Source of the DNA: Clostridiales bacterium UBA2432
GTDB lineage: Bacteria > Bacillota > Clostridia > Lachnospirales > Vallitaleaceae
NCBI GenBank assembly: GCA_002342805.1
Contig: DDQW01000067.1
Coordinates: 1 to 64,000 of the forward strand
Length of the DNA: 64,000 nt
Direction of reading: 5' to 3'
Position 1 is the first letter of the stretch, and the number at the start of each line of letters is the position of its first letter. Shown one piece after another: positions 55,671 to 64,000 of this stretch. The notes below the pieces were generated by a model. That model saw only the letters and a list, made by a program, of their open reading frames with translations, made no database searches and was not told the origin of the DNA. Both the position numbers and the translations under genes were made by a program.

Positions 55671-55730
55671 GTTAGAAAGTTAGAAAGTTAGAAAGTTAGA
55701 AAGTTAGAAAGTTAGAAAGTTAGAAAGTTA
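55671..55730 (+). repeat. Tandem repeat of GTTAGAAA, 7.5 copies
   Basis: Sixty bases of perfect 8-bp repeats occupy the whole leader between the promoter and the ribosome site (AAGGAGG, 55735-55741) of the antitoxin gene. Being perfect and short, it should vary in copy number by slippage. Confidence 0.95.
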
Positions 55731-55747
55731 TAAAAAGGAGGCTAAAT

Positions 55748-56023
55748 ATGTTAGCAAAGATAAAAGCCAAAAATCAACTTACAATACCGACAGAAGTCAT
55801 GAAAAATTTGCATTTAAATATTGGTGATGATGTAAATATTGATATTGTAAGTAATCGTATCATTATTTCTCCCGTTATTTTAATAGAAAGAGAATTTTGG
55901 AATGAAAAAATGGCAAGTGAAGTTAAAGAAGAATATGAACATTATCTAACAAACAAAAAAGAATACAAAGTCTATGATAATATTGATGACTTGTATGATG
56001 ATCTAGATACTGAAGAGAATTAG
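55748..56023 (+). CDS. AbrB/MazE-like antitoxin
   Basis: 91 residues. The N-terminal half is a SpoVT-AbrB swapped-hairpin DNA-binding domain (KIKAKNQLTIPTEVMKNLHLNIGDDV, RIIISPV). The C-terminal half is acidic and Tyr-rich, as expected for the part that wraps the toxin. AAGGAGG precedes the ATG. The toxin gene starts 2 bp after its stop. It probably neutralises the toxin and represses its own promoter, perhaps over the tandem repeat; both are inferences. Confidence 0.82.
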   Translation: MLAKIKAKNQLTIPTEVMKNLHLNIGDDVNIDIVSNRIIISPVILIEREFWNEKMASEVKEEYEHYLTNKKEYKVYDNIDDLYDDLDTEEN

Positions 56024-56025
56024 AT

Positions 56026-56307
56026 ATGAAATATTCTTTGCAGTACACAAAAGTTTTTAAAAAAAAATATAACAAACTTCCTGAGCTAATAAAAATAAAA
56101 ACGAAAAAAACATTACATATTCTTTCTGAAAATCCAAGTTATCCAAGCCTCAGAACGAAGACAAATTATTCATGGAGTAATTATTTGAAAGTAAAAGTAT
56201 ATGAATGTAGTGTGAATATGGAATACAGAATAATCTTTACGTACGAAGAAGGTTCCATAATTTTGTTGCAAGCAATTGGAAAGCATGAAATTGTGGATAA
56301 AAAATAG
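56026..56307 (+). CDS. RelE/ParE-like toxin
   Basis: 93 residues, basic N-terminus, RelE/ParE-superfamily pattern (YTKVFKKKYNKLPELIKIKTKK, YECSVNMEYRIIFTYEEGSIILLQAIGKHE). RelE-type members cut mRNA on the ribosome; which activity applies here cannot be told. AbrB-type antitoxins more often go with MazF or PIN toxins, so the pair is of a mixed kind. Both genes are short and tightly linked, like other mobile toxin-antitoxin modules. It is convergent, with a 1-bp gap, to the SGNH hydrolase gene. Confidence 0.8.
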   Translation: MKYSLQYTKVFKKKYNKLPELIKIKTKKTLHILSENPSYPSLRTKTNYSWSNYLKVKVYECSVNMEYRIIFTYEEGSIILLQAIGKHEIVDKK

Positions 56308-56308
56308 C

Positions 56309-56959
56309 CTATGCATTTAAATAAGGAAGCAACACTTCAAGAACACGTGCATATGCTTTTGGCCATAGATGAATACCTTCAACCGTATAATCTTCACGTA
56401 AAACACCATCATCATTAAGTAAGCACGTATTCACATCAATATATCGGGCATTGTTTTTGGAAGCCAACAAAGACAATGCCTTATTTGCTTTATTAATGCT
56501 TGCATTCGTTCTTGAAGCAAAGATAAAGGCTTTTTCCTCCTCGGGAATAAAGCTTTTTTTGTCCGCATTGACCGGATAATAAGACAACATATAGACTTGG
56601 CATTGAGGAAGTTTATCATGGATTAAATCAAGAACTTTTTGGTATTTTGTCATCAAGGTATTTTGATCATAGGTAGGAAGACCGATATCATTTGACCCTA
56701 TATTGATAAAAAGTTTCGAAGGTTCTAAATCAAAAATCAAAGTATCTATGTTTTCCAAAAACTCATCAATAACAAAACCCCCAACGCCTCGATTATAAAT
56801 ACTTTGATTTGGTAATAATTCATTGATGGGAAATTGTTCAGCTAAAGAGGAGCCGGTAAACAGAATCTTTCCTTTATCAACATATGCATTTAGTTGCCGA
56901 TAACATTCGATTTTATTTGTTTGTTCAATCTTTTGAAATACTTGCATTTCTTTATTCAT
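56309..56959 (-). CDS. SGNH/GDSL-family hydrolase
   Basis: 216 residues. The SGNH blocks can be seen: GSS with the nucleophile Ser (FTGSSLAEQFP), the Gly block (NRGVGG), Asn (INIGSNDIG) and the Asp/His pair (GIHLWPKAY). No signal peptide, so an intracellular esterase, perhaps a deacetylase of sugars or lipids. Its ATG overlaps the stop of the small membrane gene by one base (TAATG on the minus strand), so the two are co-expressed. The substrate is unknown. Confidence 0.85.
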   Translation of the reverse strand: MNKEMQVFQKIEQTNKIECYRQLNAYVDKGKILFTGSSLAEQFPINELLPNQSIYNRGVGGFVIDEFLENIDTLIFDLEPSKLFINIGSNDIGLPTYDQNTLMTKYQKVLDLIHDKLPQCQVYMLSYYPVNADKKSFIPEEEKAFIFASRTNASINKANKALSLLASKNNARYIDVNTCLLNDDGVLREDYTVEGIHLWPKAYARVLEVLLPYLNA

Positions 56960-57252
56960 TATGCGGCCTCCTGAACATGTAGGATATTTTGACGGTCATA
57001 TTTTAGGTTTCTAAAATATAAGGCGATATCTGTTGCCACCATGACAAAGTTAATCACGTAAAAAATAAGTACATAATTAACATTAGCCTGTAAGAGTTTG
57101 CTTGTAATACCAAAGCCATAACCCATGAGGATGAAGCAGCTAAAAAGCAAACTTTTTCCTTTGGCTGTTTTGGAACGATAGGATTTGATAATGGATAGAG
57201 GCCAAGAGATTCCAAAACTGATGACCATTAAAGATTCAAATAATTGTGACAT
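56959..57252 (-). CDS. Small membrane protein, PQ-loop/SWEET-like
   Basis: 97 residues with three hydrophobic segments. The opening LMVISFGISWPLSIIKSYRSKTAKGKS has the proline-containing pattern of PQ-loop/SemiSWEET half-transporters, which act as dimers. The open frame continues upstream, but GAGGAC just before the ATG pair (57252 and 57258) points to 57252. It is first in a two-gene minus-strand unit with the SGNH hydrolase and divergent from a LysR gene, which may control it. Confidence 0.65.
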   Translation of the reverse strand: MSQLFESLMVISFGISWPLSIIKSYRSKTAKGKSLLFSCFILMGYGFGITSKLLQANVNYVLIFYVINFVMVATDIALYFRNLKYDRQNILHVQEAA

Positions 57253-57307
57253 AATCATGTCCTCGCTTTCGATGAATATATTTATTATTAGTGTATGAGA
57301 AAAACCA

Positions 57308-57356
57308 TTGTTTGTCCAATAGAAAAATGATAGTATATATATAACGTAGATGTTAT
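57308..57356 (+). promoter_or_regulatory. LysR gene promoter with palindromic operator
   Basis: TTGTTT (57308-57313), a 17-nt spacer and TAGTAT (57331-57336) with extended TGA. ATAAC-N6-GTTAT (57341-57356), a LysR-box-like palindrome, sits at the expected transcription start, which would suit self-repression and control of the divergent gene. Confidence 0.45.
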
Positions 57357-57392
57357 ATAAAAATCGAATAAAATAAGTAGGGAAGTGAAAAT

Positions 57393-58244
57393 ATGGAGCT
57401 ATTACAATTAAAATATTTTTGCCTGGTTGCAAAATATGAAAACATGACCAAAGCCGCTAAAGAACTGCATATCGTGCAACCGGCAATTAGTCAATCCATT
57501 CGAAGATTAGAAAAAGAAATGGGGGTTCAGCTCTTTGATCGAAAAGGGAAGAATTTATCCTTGAACAAGGCAGGCAAGTATCTTTATGAAACCTTACCGG
57601 ATATAATCAACACACTTGACTCCTTAAAAAATGAGGTCAATAAGATTGTTGAAAAAGAAAAACAAAAGATAGCCATCTTAGTTGAGGCCTCTTCAAGTGT
57701 TATGCCCAACTTGATTTCTTCATATAAAGCCGACCATCAAGGCATTAAATTCAGTCTGTTAAATCAAGATTCCGATCAATGGGACCTTTGCATCACCGCA
57801 CAAATCAGCGACGAAAAAACTCAAGAAGGCGATATTGTTTTGCTTGAAGAAGAAATCCTTCTAGCAAGCGATGATGAAAAATACCGTGAGCTTACACAGA
57901 TTAATCTTAAGGAATTAGAGAATCAAGAATTGATTGGATTAAGAAAAGGAAATATTTTTAGAACAATGACAGACAATTATTTAGATCAACTAGGAATTCA
58001 GCCAAATTATTCCCATGAAAGTGATAATCCTGCCATGGTTAGAGAAATTATTGATGCTTTAGGTGGCTATGCATTTTATCCGGAAAAAACGTGGGGAGAC
58101 ATTCATAATCCCAAAATAAAAACTTTACATATCTGCAATGGAAGCTTTCGGCGTAAAATAATTTTAAAGATAAAACCAGAAAAGCCGAGTCAAGTGCTCC
58201 AAGAGTTAATTGAGTATATGGTGCAATATTATTCTGAGATATGA
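57393..58244 (+). CDS. LysR-family transcription regulator
   Basis: 283 residues. The winged helix-turn-helix fills the first 60 residues (LLQLKYFCLVAKYENMTKAA, VQPAISQSIRRLEKEMGVQLF), followed by a substrate-binding-type effector domain. It is divergent from the PQ-loop/SGNH pair and convergent with the flavin reductase gene (14-bp gap). The divergent pair is the likely target. The effector is unknown. Confidence 0.9.
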   Translation: MELLQLKYFCLVAKYENMTKAAKELHIVQPAISQSIRRLEKEMGVQLFDRKGKNLSLNKAGKYLYETLPDIINTLDSLKNEVNKIVEKEKQKIAILVEASSSVMPNLISSYKADHQGIKFSLLNQDSDQWDLCITAQISDEKTQEGDIVLLEEEILLASDDEKYRELTQINLKELENQELIGLRKGNIFRTMTDNYLDQLGIQPNYSHESDNPAMVREIIDALGGYAFYPEKTWGDIHNPKIKTLHICNGSFRRKIILKIKPEKPSQVLQELIEYMVQYYSEI

Positions 58245-58258
58245 GCAGATCAAGGGAA

Positions 58259-58753
58259 CTATAAAAGCGTGAGTTTTGAAAAATCGATTTTACCATCACT
58301 ATCAAGAAGTGTATCATCGGCATGAACATATTCAACTTTTCCGACAAACATTTCATGAGAACCGGTTACAATGGAGTCAACGATGGTGCATTCAATATTA
58401 ACGGGACAATCAGATAATATTGGTGCGTTAACAACTTTTCCGTTTTCGGTATTGACCTTTTTAACCTTTAATTTATCTTCATCGCGTTTACTCACACTGC
58501 CTAAGTAATCAAAAGTTTCTTTGTAATCGTCAGTAGCTAGGTTAACAACAAAGCAACCGGATTCTTTAATCAATTTATATGAGTAACGTGAAGGTACAAT
58601 CCCAACCATAACCATTGGAGGGTCATAACTACAATTGCCGCAGTAACCTACTGCAAGTGCGTTTTCTTCTCCGTCTAAACCACGACATGATACTAAAACT
58701 TTTGGTGACGGTTGTAAGGCGCCTTTTTTTTGTGCTTCTTTTTTTATCATCAT
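58259..58753 (-). CDS. Flavin reductase-like protein (FMN-binding split barrel)
   Basis: 164 residues. The fold is recognisable from NALAVGYCGNCSYDPPMVMVGIVPSRYSY and GCFVVNLATDDY, which form the FMN site in flavoredoxin and flavin reductases. In anaerobes such proteins carry electrons or reduce flavins. AGGAGT precedes the ATG. It appears monocistronic. Partner and true role are not shown by the neighbours. Confidence 0.85.
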   Translation of the reverse strand: MMIKKEAQKKGALQPSPKVLVSCRGLDGEENALAVGYCGNCSYDPPMVMVGIVPSRYSYKLIKESGCFVVNLATDDYKETFDYLGSVSKRDEDKLKVKKVNTENGKVVNAPILSDCPVNIECTIVDSIVTGSHEMFVGKVEYVHADDTLLDSDGKIDFSKLTLL

Positions 58754-58834
58754 ATTTACTCCTATTCTAAAACTTTGTTAATGTCATATGCCAATAAATA
58801 GTATAGCGCGAAGAGGAAAGACTGTCAAACTTTT

Positions 58835-61800
58835 TTAATCCCCTTCAGGGATGACACTATCATAGTTAAATGAAGGTGTACTTGGCTCTGAAGAACGATA
58901 TTCAAATGGTCGGTCTTCGTTCAACAAAATGGCAGAAGCAAGGAAAGAACCATCTGCATGATAAAGCGTAATCCAATTATTATTCACAACGCCAGTGAAG
59001 GAACCATGTTCTTTAAGTTCTCCATAATACGTTTGTGTCGTGGAATCATAACGGTAAGTACCAAAGGATATATAATATTTTTCTAGATAGATGCCATCTT
59101 CATAATACATCTGTACTTGATCATAGCGGCCTTCAACGACATATCCTTCAACAAAGCTATAGACATAGTCGGTTGGTGTATTATCTTCCTTGTATATTTG
59201 GAAGAAGGCTAGATCCGGATTAAATTCGTCAGATGCGGTGACGTCGAGTACGGTACACGTCCATGTATCTGAACCAACGAGATTACCCTCTTGATCACTT
59301 ACCATAACTTGAGCAGTATATGAACCGGGCTGGTCAAAGCTTGTTTTAAATTCACGCCCACCCTCTTGGTCAAAATAGTCATTGATAATCCAACGATAGG
59401 AATAGTTGCCTTTATCGGGAATCACATCAGCGGTGTAGGAAATCTCTTCGCCGATACCTAGGGTATCTGTATTTGCAGTCAAATCAACACGTTCTGCAAC
59501 TTTTAAGCTGACAACCGGACTGTTGGGGCCCATAACTTTGGTATCCGTACTTGTTAATTCATTATAAAACATGTCAAAGTTCCCGGTAATGGTGCTTTGA
59601 CTCGTTGCTTTAGTATGTTCAATATTATAAATAGCATCATTGGCATAAATACTTTCATTTAGAGCTTGCTTATCATAGGACGTATTTAGTTCAAAATCTC
59701 TTTCTTCGGTTTCAAAGCTATAAATATCCCCGTTGGGACAACGGATCGAAACTTTATAGGCGTCAACATAGCCTTGTTGATAAAGAACAGATTCTTCAAG
59801 ATGAATGCGTAAATTCCACATAGTCTCTGTGATTTTGTTGAAATCCATGCCCGGAATACTAGGTGGATACATAGCAAATACATCGTATTCACGACGGATA
59901 TCTTCATCGTAGTTATAATTGATGCCTTGCAAATAAAGAGAATGCTTATTGGCTGTGCTTGCAAATCCCAAATCTAGGTCAAAGGAGGAACTGGATAGAT
60001 CATTTGGCTGGTGAAGGTGTTTACTTTTGACGGATCCGTTTTCAGCAGATAATGCATTGAGACTGAAACCTTCCACTAAACCAATAAGTGCATCTGTTTT
60101 ACCACGTAAGACAAATTTGACTTGTTGAGAATCCGCATCACTAATCATAAGTCGTCGCACGTCGGCTGAGAGAGATTCATAATCCTTTGTTAAGCGTGTA
60201 AAGGGTTGAGTCACGCTAAGGCTTACCGGACTAGGCAAGGCAGGTGAAGGATTACTGATTAAATGATATCCACTGAGAAATTCCTGTCCATAAGAAGCAC
60301 AAAATTCATGATAAAGTGTTTCGAAACCATAGTTGCTCTTGCTTGTTGTCTTAACTAAGGTTTGCCTAGAATCTCTAAGTTCAGCATATTTTTGTAAAGC
60401 GTAGGGAAGATAGTCATTTGCTGACTTGCCTGTCGAAGCGGCGTATTGATGACTAATATATTCGATAAGCATTGCATAGGCGTATCCTTGGTTTTGCAAG
60501 GAAATCACATCATTATATCCATTAGCATAAGCTAGATTTTCTTGACAATAGTTGATGTTTTGTTGGCTAATAAGCATTGGATCGGATGTTATGATTTGCT
60601 TTTCTTCGAAAAATTCACGTGCCTGTTTTTCCACGGCAACAGCGGTGGCTTCAAAGAACCAGGTATCTTTTTCACGTTCCATGGAAAACGTACCAAGATA
60701 TCGGACTTGACTCGTATGAAAAAGCTCGTGCACAAGGGTAGGTAGCATGGTGTCTGTCCAGTGCTTCATAGCAGAAGAACGAGGAAGAGGAGCACTTTCA
60801 ATATTAACCATGACATAGGGTTGCTTGCTGATCGGATTACGACATTGGGCTTGATTTGATGCTTCGCCGGGCCACCTGTCATAAGCAATGATGTGCATAT
60901 CATTATATTTTTTGAATCCGCGTCCACCATTTTCAGGGGAGTTAAAGAGATACTTATCGGCAAGCGTCAATTGACTTGCAAGTGCTGCAATTTCTCCGGG
61001 ATAGAGATTATTCATTCGCCATTGCTTGTCATCTAATAGTTTTTGGGCTTCTAAAAAATCCCTATCTTTTTGTAGTTGCGTCCAAAGGGCTTTCATTCCA
61101 CTGGGGTTTTCCATGAGAAGTTTGATGTTATTTGCAGTTACCCCAATCTTGTTATTTTCAAGTGCCTGAATAAGAAGGTTGGTGACACGCTTCACTTCTG
61201 TAGGGTTACCGGGAGCCATACGCGCCGGATAGTAGATGGTGTATCCATTGACGTCATCAATATCCAACCAGCCGGTTGACATTAAGTCCGTATCAAGACT
61301 CCAATCATCATGAATATAACCTTCTTTTTGTAAAGTATCATGGGTAACTGCAATGGCCGGCAAGACAACAGTGAGTCCAACGGCTAAGGCAATCCAAAAA
61401 TGAGAAGATAAGCCCAGGATTATCTTACAATTTCGTTCGGTTTCAATAAAAATGGATCCATCCTTAACAAAAGACGGTAGGCGGTAAGTAGAACCATCTT
61501 CTTCAACACGATAAACGCTCAGATGACCATACATGGATTCGGGAACGTTGAATTCAACCAAATCCATAGTAAGACTTAATGCACCGGGAAATATTTCACT
61601 TGCTTCCATGCCAGAATTTATATCAATACCTGCGAGAGGAAGGAAAGTAGTCGCATGTATATCTTGAGCTACAGCTTGGATTTGTGAATCGTCAAGTCGT
61701 TCAACAGTAAAGGTTCGATCTCGGTCCAAGGCGTTTTCCTCAGCAGAGATTGTCACGCCAGATAAGGGAGTGATAGAAAATTCGGCACTGCCGGATATAG

Positions 61801-62056
61801 CAAGAGGTTCAGGGTTAAATGTAATTGGCGTGTCATCAAAGCCCATGGGTAAATGAGGTATGACAAGATAGCGAATCATTGTAAACAAAAGAGCAACGAT
61901 AAGAATACCTGCAACAAGAGGAATCCAAAGTTTCTTCTTTTTTGTAGTCGGTTGAATCGGAGCAGGAGCAGAGTGAATCAACTGCGTGCCACATTTTGGA
62001 CAAAACTTACTGCTTGCTTGGAGGTTTGCTCCACAATATTTACAGAAATTAGCCAT
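58835..62056 (-). CDS. Large membrane protein: zinc ribbon, HExxH metallopeptidase-like domain and PKD-like domain
   Basis: 1073 residues, not a family I know as a whole. In order: an N-terminal zinc ribbon (CKYCG and CPKCG, Cys 5, 8, 19, 22); a Pro linker; membrane segment 1 (about 43-65); a beta-rich region; membrane segment 2 (about 219-238); a helical region with HELFHT (H443, E444, H447) followed by FFEATA (E469), the pattern of a gluzincin-type zinc peptidase; a long beta-rich region; a PKD/Ig-like domain (about 870-960) and a C-terminal beta domain. If both segments span the membrane, the peptidase side faces the cytoplasm; otherwise it lies outside. AGGAGG precedes the ATG. Activity is untested. 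Confidence 0.7.
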   Translation of the reverse strand: MANFCKYCGANLQASSKFCPKCGTQLIHSAPAPIQPTTKKKKLWIPLVAGILIVALLFTMIRYLVIPHLPMGFDDTPITFNPEPLAISGSAEFSITPLSGVTISAEENALDRDRTFTVERLDDSQIQAVAQDIHATTFLPLAGIDINSGMEASEIFPGALSLTMDLVEFNVPESMYGHLSVYRVEEDGSTYRLPSFVKDGSIFIETERNCKIILGLSSHFWIALAVGLTVVLPAIAVTHDTLQKEGYIHDDWSLDTDLMSTGWLDIDDVNGYTIYYPARMAPGNPTEVKRVTNLLIQALENNKIGVTANNIKLLMENPSGMKALWTQLQKDRDFLEAQKLLDDKQWRMNNLYPGEIAALASQLTLADKYLFNSPENGGRGFKKYNDMHIIAYDRWPGEASNQAQCRNPISKQPYVMVNIESAPLPRSSAMKHWTDTMLPTLVHELFHTSQVRYLGTFSMEREKDTWFFEATAVAVEKQAREFFEEKQIITSDPMLISQQNINYCQENLAYANGYNDVISLQNQGYAYAMLIEYISHQYAASTGKSANDYLPYALQKYAELRDSRQTLVKTTSKSNYGFETLYHEFCASYGQEFLSGYHLISNPSPALPSPVSLSVTQPFTRLTKDYESLSADVRRLMISDADSQQVKFVLRGKTDALIGLVEGFSLNALSAENGSVKSKHLHQPNDLSSSSFDLDLGFASTANKHSLYLQGINYNYDEDIRREYDVFAMYPPSIPGMDFNKITETMWNLRIHLEESVLYQQGYVDAYKVSIRCPNGDIYSFETEERDFELNTSYDKQALNESIYANDAIYNIEHTKATSQSTITGNFDMFYNELTSTDTKVMGPNSPVVSLKVAERVDLTANTDTLGIGEEISYTADVIPDKGNYSYRWIINDYFDQEGGREFKTSFDQPGSYTAQVMVSDQEGNLVGSDTWTCTVLDVTASDEFNPDLAFFQIYKEDNTPTDYVYSFVEGYVVEGRYDQVQMYYEDGIYLEKYYISFGTYRYDSTTQTYYGELKEHGSFTGVVNNNWITLYHADGSFLASAILLNEDRPFEYRSSEPSTPSFNYDSVIPEGD

Positions 62057-62232
62057 AGATACCTCCTATATATAAACATCTCATTGTGAAAAAAATATGA
62101 GTATATTTTACCACAAGGATAGAAGAAAAGACAGATAGTATATATAATCTTTCATTTTGCCATGTTAATCCATTATTGAATCATCTATAATTAATGTATA
62201 CAAACAAATATGCGAATTAGGAGGATATAGGA

Positions 62233-63366
62233 ATGAAATCATTATATGTGAAGCGAAAAACACCGATTATGGGATGGGCCTCATGGAATAATTACCGAAT
62301 ACATATCAATGAAACATTGTTAAAAAAACAGGCAGATGCATTGGTGAAAACAGGACTTGCAGAAGTCGGCTATACCTATTTTAATATTGATGATGGATTT
62401 TTTGCCGGACGTGATGGAGAGGGGAATATTCAGTCACATCCCAAACGATTTCCAAGTGGTATGAAATCGATGGCAGACTATATTCATAGCTTAGGTTTAA
62501 AGGCCGGAATATATTCTGATGCAGGTGAAAACACATGTGCACACGTCTATGATAATCCGGAGGGTAACTGTGATGGCCTTGGGGTTGGACTATATGGACA
62601 TGATGAAGAGGATCTAAACATGTATTTACTAGATTGGAATTACGATTTCATCAAAGTCGATTGGTGTGGAGGCTTGTCCATGGGATTGGATGAAAAAAAA
62701 CGTTATCAGGCGATTGGGAAAATCATTGAGGACATTCGACAGAAAAAGGGCCAAGATGTTATTTATAATATCTGTAGATGGAAATTTCCCGGAGAGTGGG
62801 TTGTTGACATAGCAGATTCTTGGCGGGTTTTTGCAGATATTGACCTATCTTTTGACAGCATCCTTAAGCAGATTGATGCCGTCAAACCCTTGTCAAAATA
62901 TCATGGTCCAGGGCATGTGAATGATTTGGATATGCTTCAGGTTGGACGTGGATTAACCTATGAAGAAGATAAGACACATTTTGCCATGTGGTGTATGATG
63001 TCTACGCCATTAATGTTAGGTAATGATTTGTCGACAATTTCTCAAGAAACATTATCGATTGTGACGAATAAAGAGCTTATTGCAATCAACCAAGATTCAG
63101 GTTGTCGTATGGCCTATATGGCATTAAAAGAAGGGGAAATCGAATACTGGATCAAAGATTTAGGAGAAGTAGGGTCAGGTAAAAAAGCTGTCGCAATATT
63201 AAATCGAGGGAAAAGCAATGCTGAAGTAGAGATTCCATGGAAAGCACTCGATTGTAAAAATATATCTAGACTACGTGATTTGTGGGAAGGTGTTGAACGA
63301 GAAGTTTTGGATACATATAAGGTAGATATACCTAAACACGGAACCAAAATGTTTGTGATACAATAG
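62233..63366 (+). CDS. Alpha-galactosidase-like glycoside hydrolase (GH27)
   Basis: 377 residues. The GH27 barrel opens with PIMGWASWNNYR; the nucleophile is D143 in FIKVDWCGG and the acid/base D202 in WRVFADIDLS, each in the family position. A beta-sandwich C-terminal domain closes the chain. No signal peptide, so it acts on imported galactosides (or another alpha-linked sugar; GH27 also holds N-acetylgalactosaminidases and isomalto-dextranases). GGAGGA precedes the ATG. A sugar-type oxidoreductase gene follows 38 bp later, suggesting a sugar operon running off the window. Confidence 0.88.
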   Translation: MKSLYVKRKTPIMGWASWNNYRIHINETLLKKQADALVKTGLAEVGYTYFNIDDGFFAGRDGEGNIQSHPKRFPSGMKSMADYIHSLGLKAGIYSDAGENTCAHVYDNPEGNCDGLGVGLYGHDEEDLNMYLLDWNYDFIKVDWCGGLSMGLDEKKRYQAIGKIIEDIRQKKGQDVIYNICRWKFPGEWVVDIADSWRVFADIDLSFDSILKQIDAVKPLSKYHGPGHVNDLDMLQVGRGLTYEEDKTHFAMWCMMSTPLMLGNDLSTISQETLSIVTNKELIAINQDSGCRMAYMALKEGEIEYWIKDLGEVGSGKKAVAILNRGKSNAEVEIPWKALDCKNISRLRDLWEGVEREVLDTYKVDIPKHGTKMFVIQ

Positions 63367-63404
63367 TTATATAGCAAAGAATTCAATAGTTATGGAGGAC
63401 CTTG

Positions 63405-64000
63405 ATGAAAGCAAAATTTGTAATGATTGGTTATGGTTGGCGGGCTGATTTTTTTTACCGGATTGCAAAATATTTACCGGATCGATTTAATATCTGCGCT
63501 GCCGTTCTTCGAACAAAGGAAAGAGCAGAGGAAGTTGCCCAAAAGGAAGGTGTTTTTGCGACAGATCATTTAGATGAAGCCCTAGCAACAAATCCGGACT
63601 TTGTCGTATTGTGCCTTCCAAGATCTATTGTCAAAGAGTATTTACACATCCTCATGGAAAAAGATATTCCTGTCTTATGCGAAACGCCTCCGGCGAAAGA
63701 CATTGATGAGTTAAACGCTTTATGGGAATTAAAGGAAAAATATAAGGGCAGGGTCCAAGTTGCAGAACAGTATTATGTGCAACCCTTATATGCGGCTTGG
63801 TTGAAGGTCATCGAAGATGGACTTCTTGGACAAGTGTCAAATATGACCCTATCCTCAGTCCATGCATATCACGCCGTGAGTATCTTTAGAAAAATGTTAG
63901 GTGTGGGTTTTGAAAATTGTACAATTCGTGCTAAACAATACGAATTCGATGTAACGGAAACCGGTTCAAGACAAGGCGTGTTACGCACCGGAAAAGTAAA
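63405..64000 (+). CDS. Gfo/Idh/MocA-family oxidoreductase (partial, cut by window end)
   Basis: The frame is open from ATG 63405 (GGAGG at 63394-63398) to the end of the window, giving about 198 residues. The Rossmann start KFVMIGYGWRADFFYRIAKYL, the middle PDFVVLCLPRSI and the CETPPAKD segment (in place of the usual E-K-P) mark the Gfo/Idh/MocA family, which oxidises or reduces sugars and polyols with NAD(P). It follows the alpha-galactosidase gene by 38 bp and is probably in one operon with it. The C-terminal part is missing only because the window stops. Confidence 0.85.
   Translation, partial: MKAKFVMIGYGWRADFFYRIAKYLPDRFNICAAVLRTKERAEEVAQKEGVFATDHLDEALATNPDFVVLCLPRSIVKEYLHILMEKDIPVLCETPPAKDIDELNALWELKEKYKGRVQVAEQYYVQPLYAAWLKVIEDGLLGQVSNMTLSSVHAYHAVSIFRKMLGVGFENCTIRAKQYEFDVTETGSRQGVLRTGKV

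Noticed and set aside
55671..55730. Repeat array as a CRISPR
   Set aside because: The units are 8 bp, perfect and directly adjacent, with no spacers and no cas genes.

Overview
The window is 64 kb of AT-rich, gene-dense DNA from what looks like an anaerobic, fermentative Clostridia-type Firmicute, perhaps of the Lachnospirales (inferred from gene content and signals, not from a marker gene). The evidence is pyruvate:ferredoxin oxidoreductase, a bacterial V-type ATPase, AddAB instead of RecBCD, strong AGGAGG ribosome-binding sites, frequent GTG starts and AT-rich promoters. No rRNA, tRNA, phage, insertion sequence or CRISPR array was seen.

Layout. 1-3258: tail of a possible chemoreceptor, a histidine kinase/response regulator pair and an HD-GYP protein. 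3380-4729: citrate synthase. 4726-7947 (minus): two GT4 glycosyltransferases and a flippase-like membrane protein, probably glycolipid synthesis. 8159-10522: amino-acid ABC importer. 10534-13728: DUF3783 and UPF0316 proteins, a FetAB-like exporter and an SH3 lipoprotein. 13737-16332: a multi-GAF protein and a Crp/Fnr regulator. 16420-18023: DUF47 regulator plus PiT phosphate transporter. 18159-21701: pyruvate:ferredoxin oxidoreductase with its own promoter and terminator. 21829-35323: a long run of same-strand, overlapping genes (metallophosphoesterase, YjbQ, a small unknown, AddB, nine V-ATPase subunits), ended by a 136-nt nested hairpin. 35547-38803: acetyl xylan esterase-like enzyme, beta-phosphoglucomutase and pyruvate kinase. 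38945-42553: AddA, separated from AddB.

42622-55521 is the most interesting region: a PucR-type regulator followed by a one-direction operon encoding a class III aminotransferase, an iron-dependent alcohol dehydrogenase, two tandem YgeY-like M20 hydrolases, a dihydropyrimidinase/hydantoinase, a PreA-type dihydropyrimidine dehydrogenase carrying an extra N-terminal Fe-S domain, and a four-gene ABC importer. Together they can be read as import of a pyrimidine (or hydantoin) and its reductive breakdown to a beta-amino acid, then to a semialdehyde and a hydroxyacid. Upstream of the operon lie four copies of a TTGTGC half-site, a promoter, and an intrinsic terminator that sits before the first gene, suggesting activation plus attenuation.

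55661-64000: an AbrB/RelE-like toxin-antitoxin module whose leader is an 8-bp tandem repeat; an SGNH hydrolase and small membrane protein; a LysR regulator and flavin reductase; a 1073-residue zinc-ribbon/HExxH/PKD-like membrane protein of unknown function; a GH27 alpha-galactosidase; and the start of a Gfo/Idh/MocA oxidoreductase cut by the window edge.
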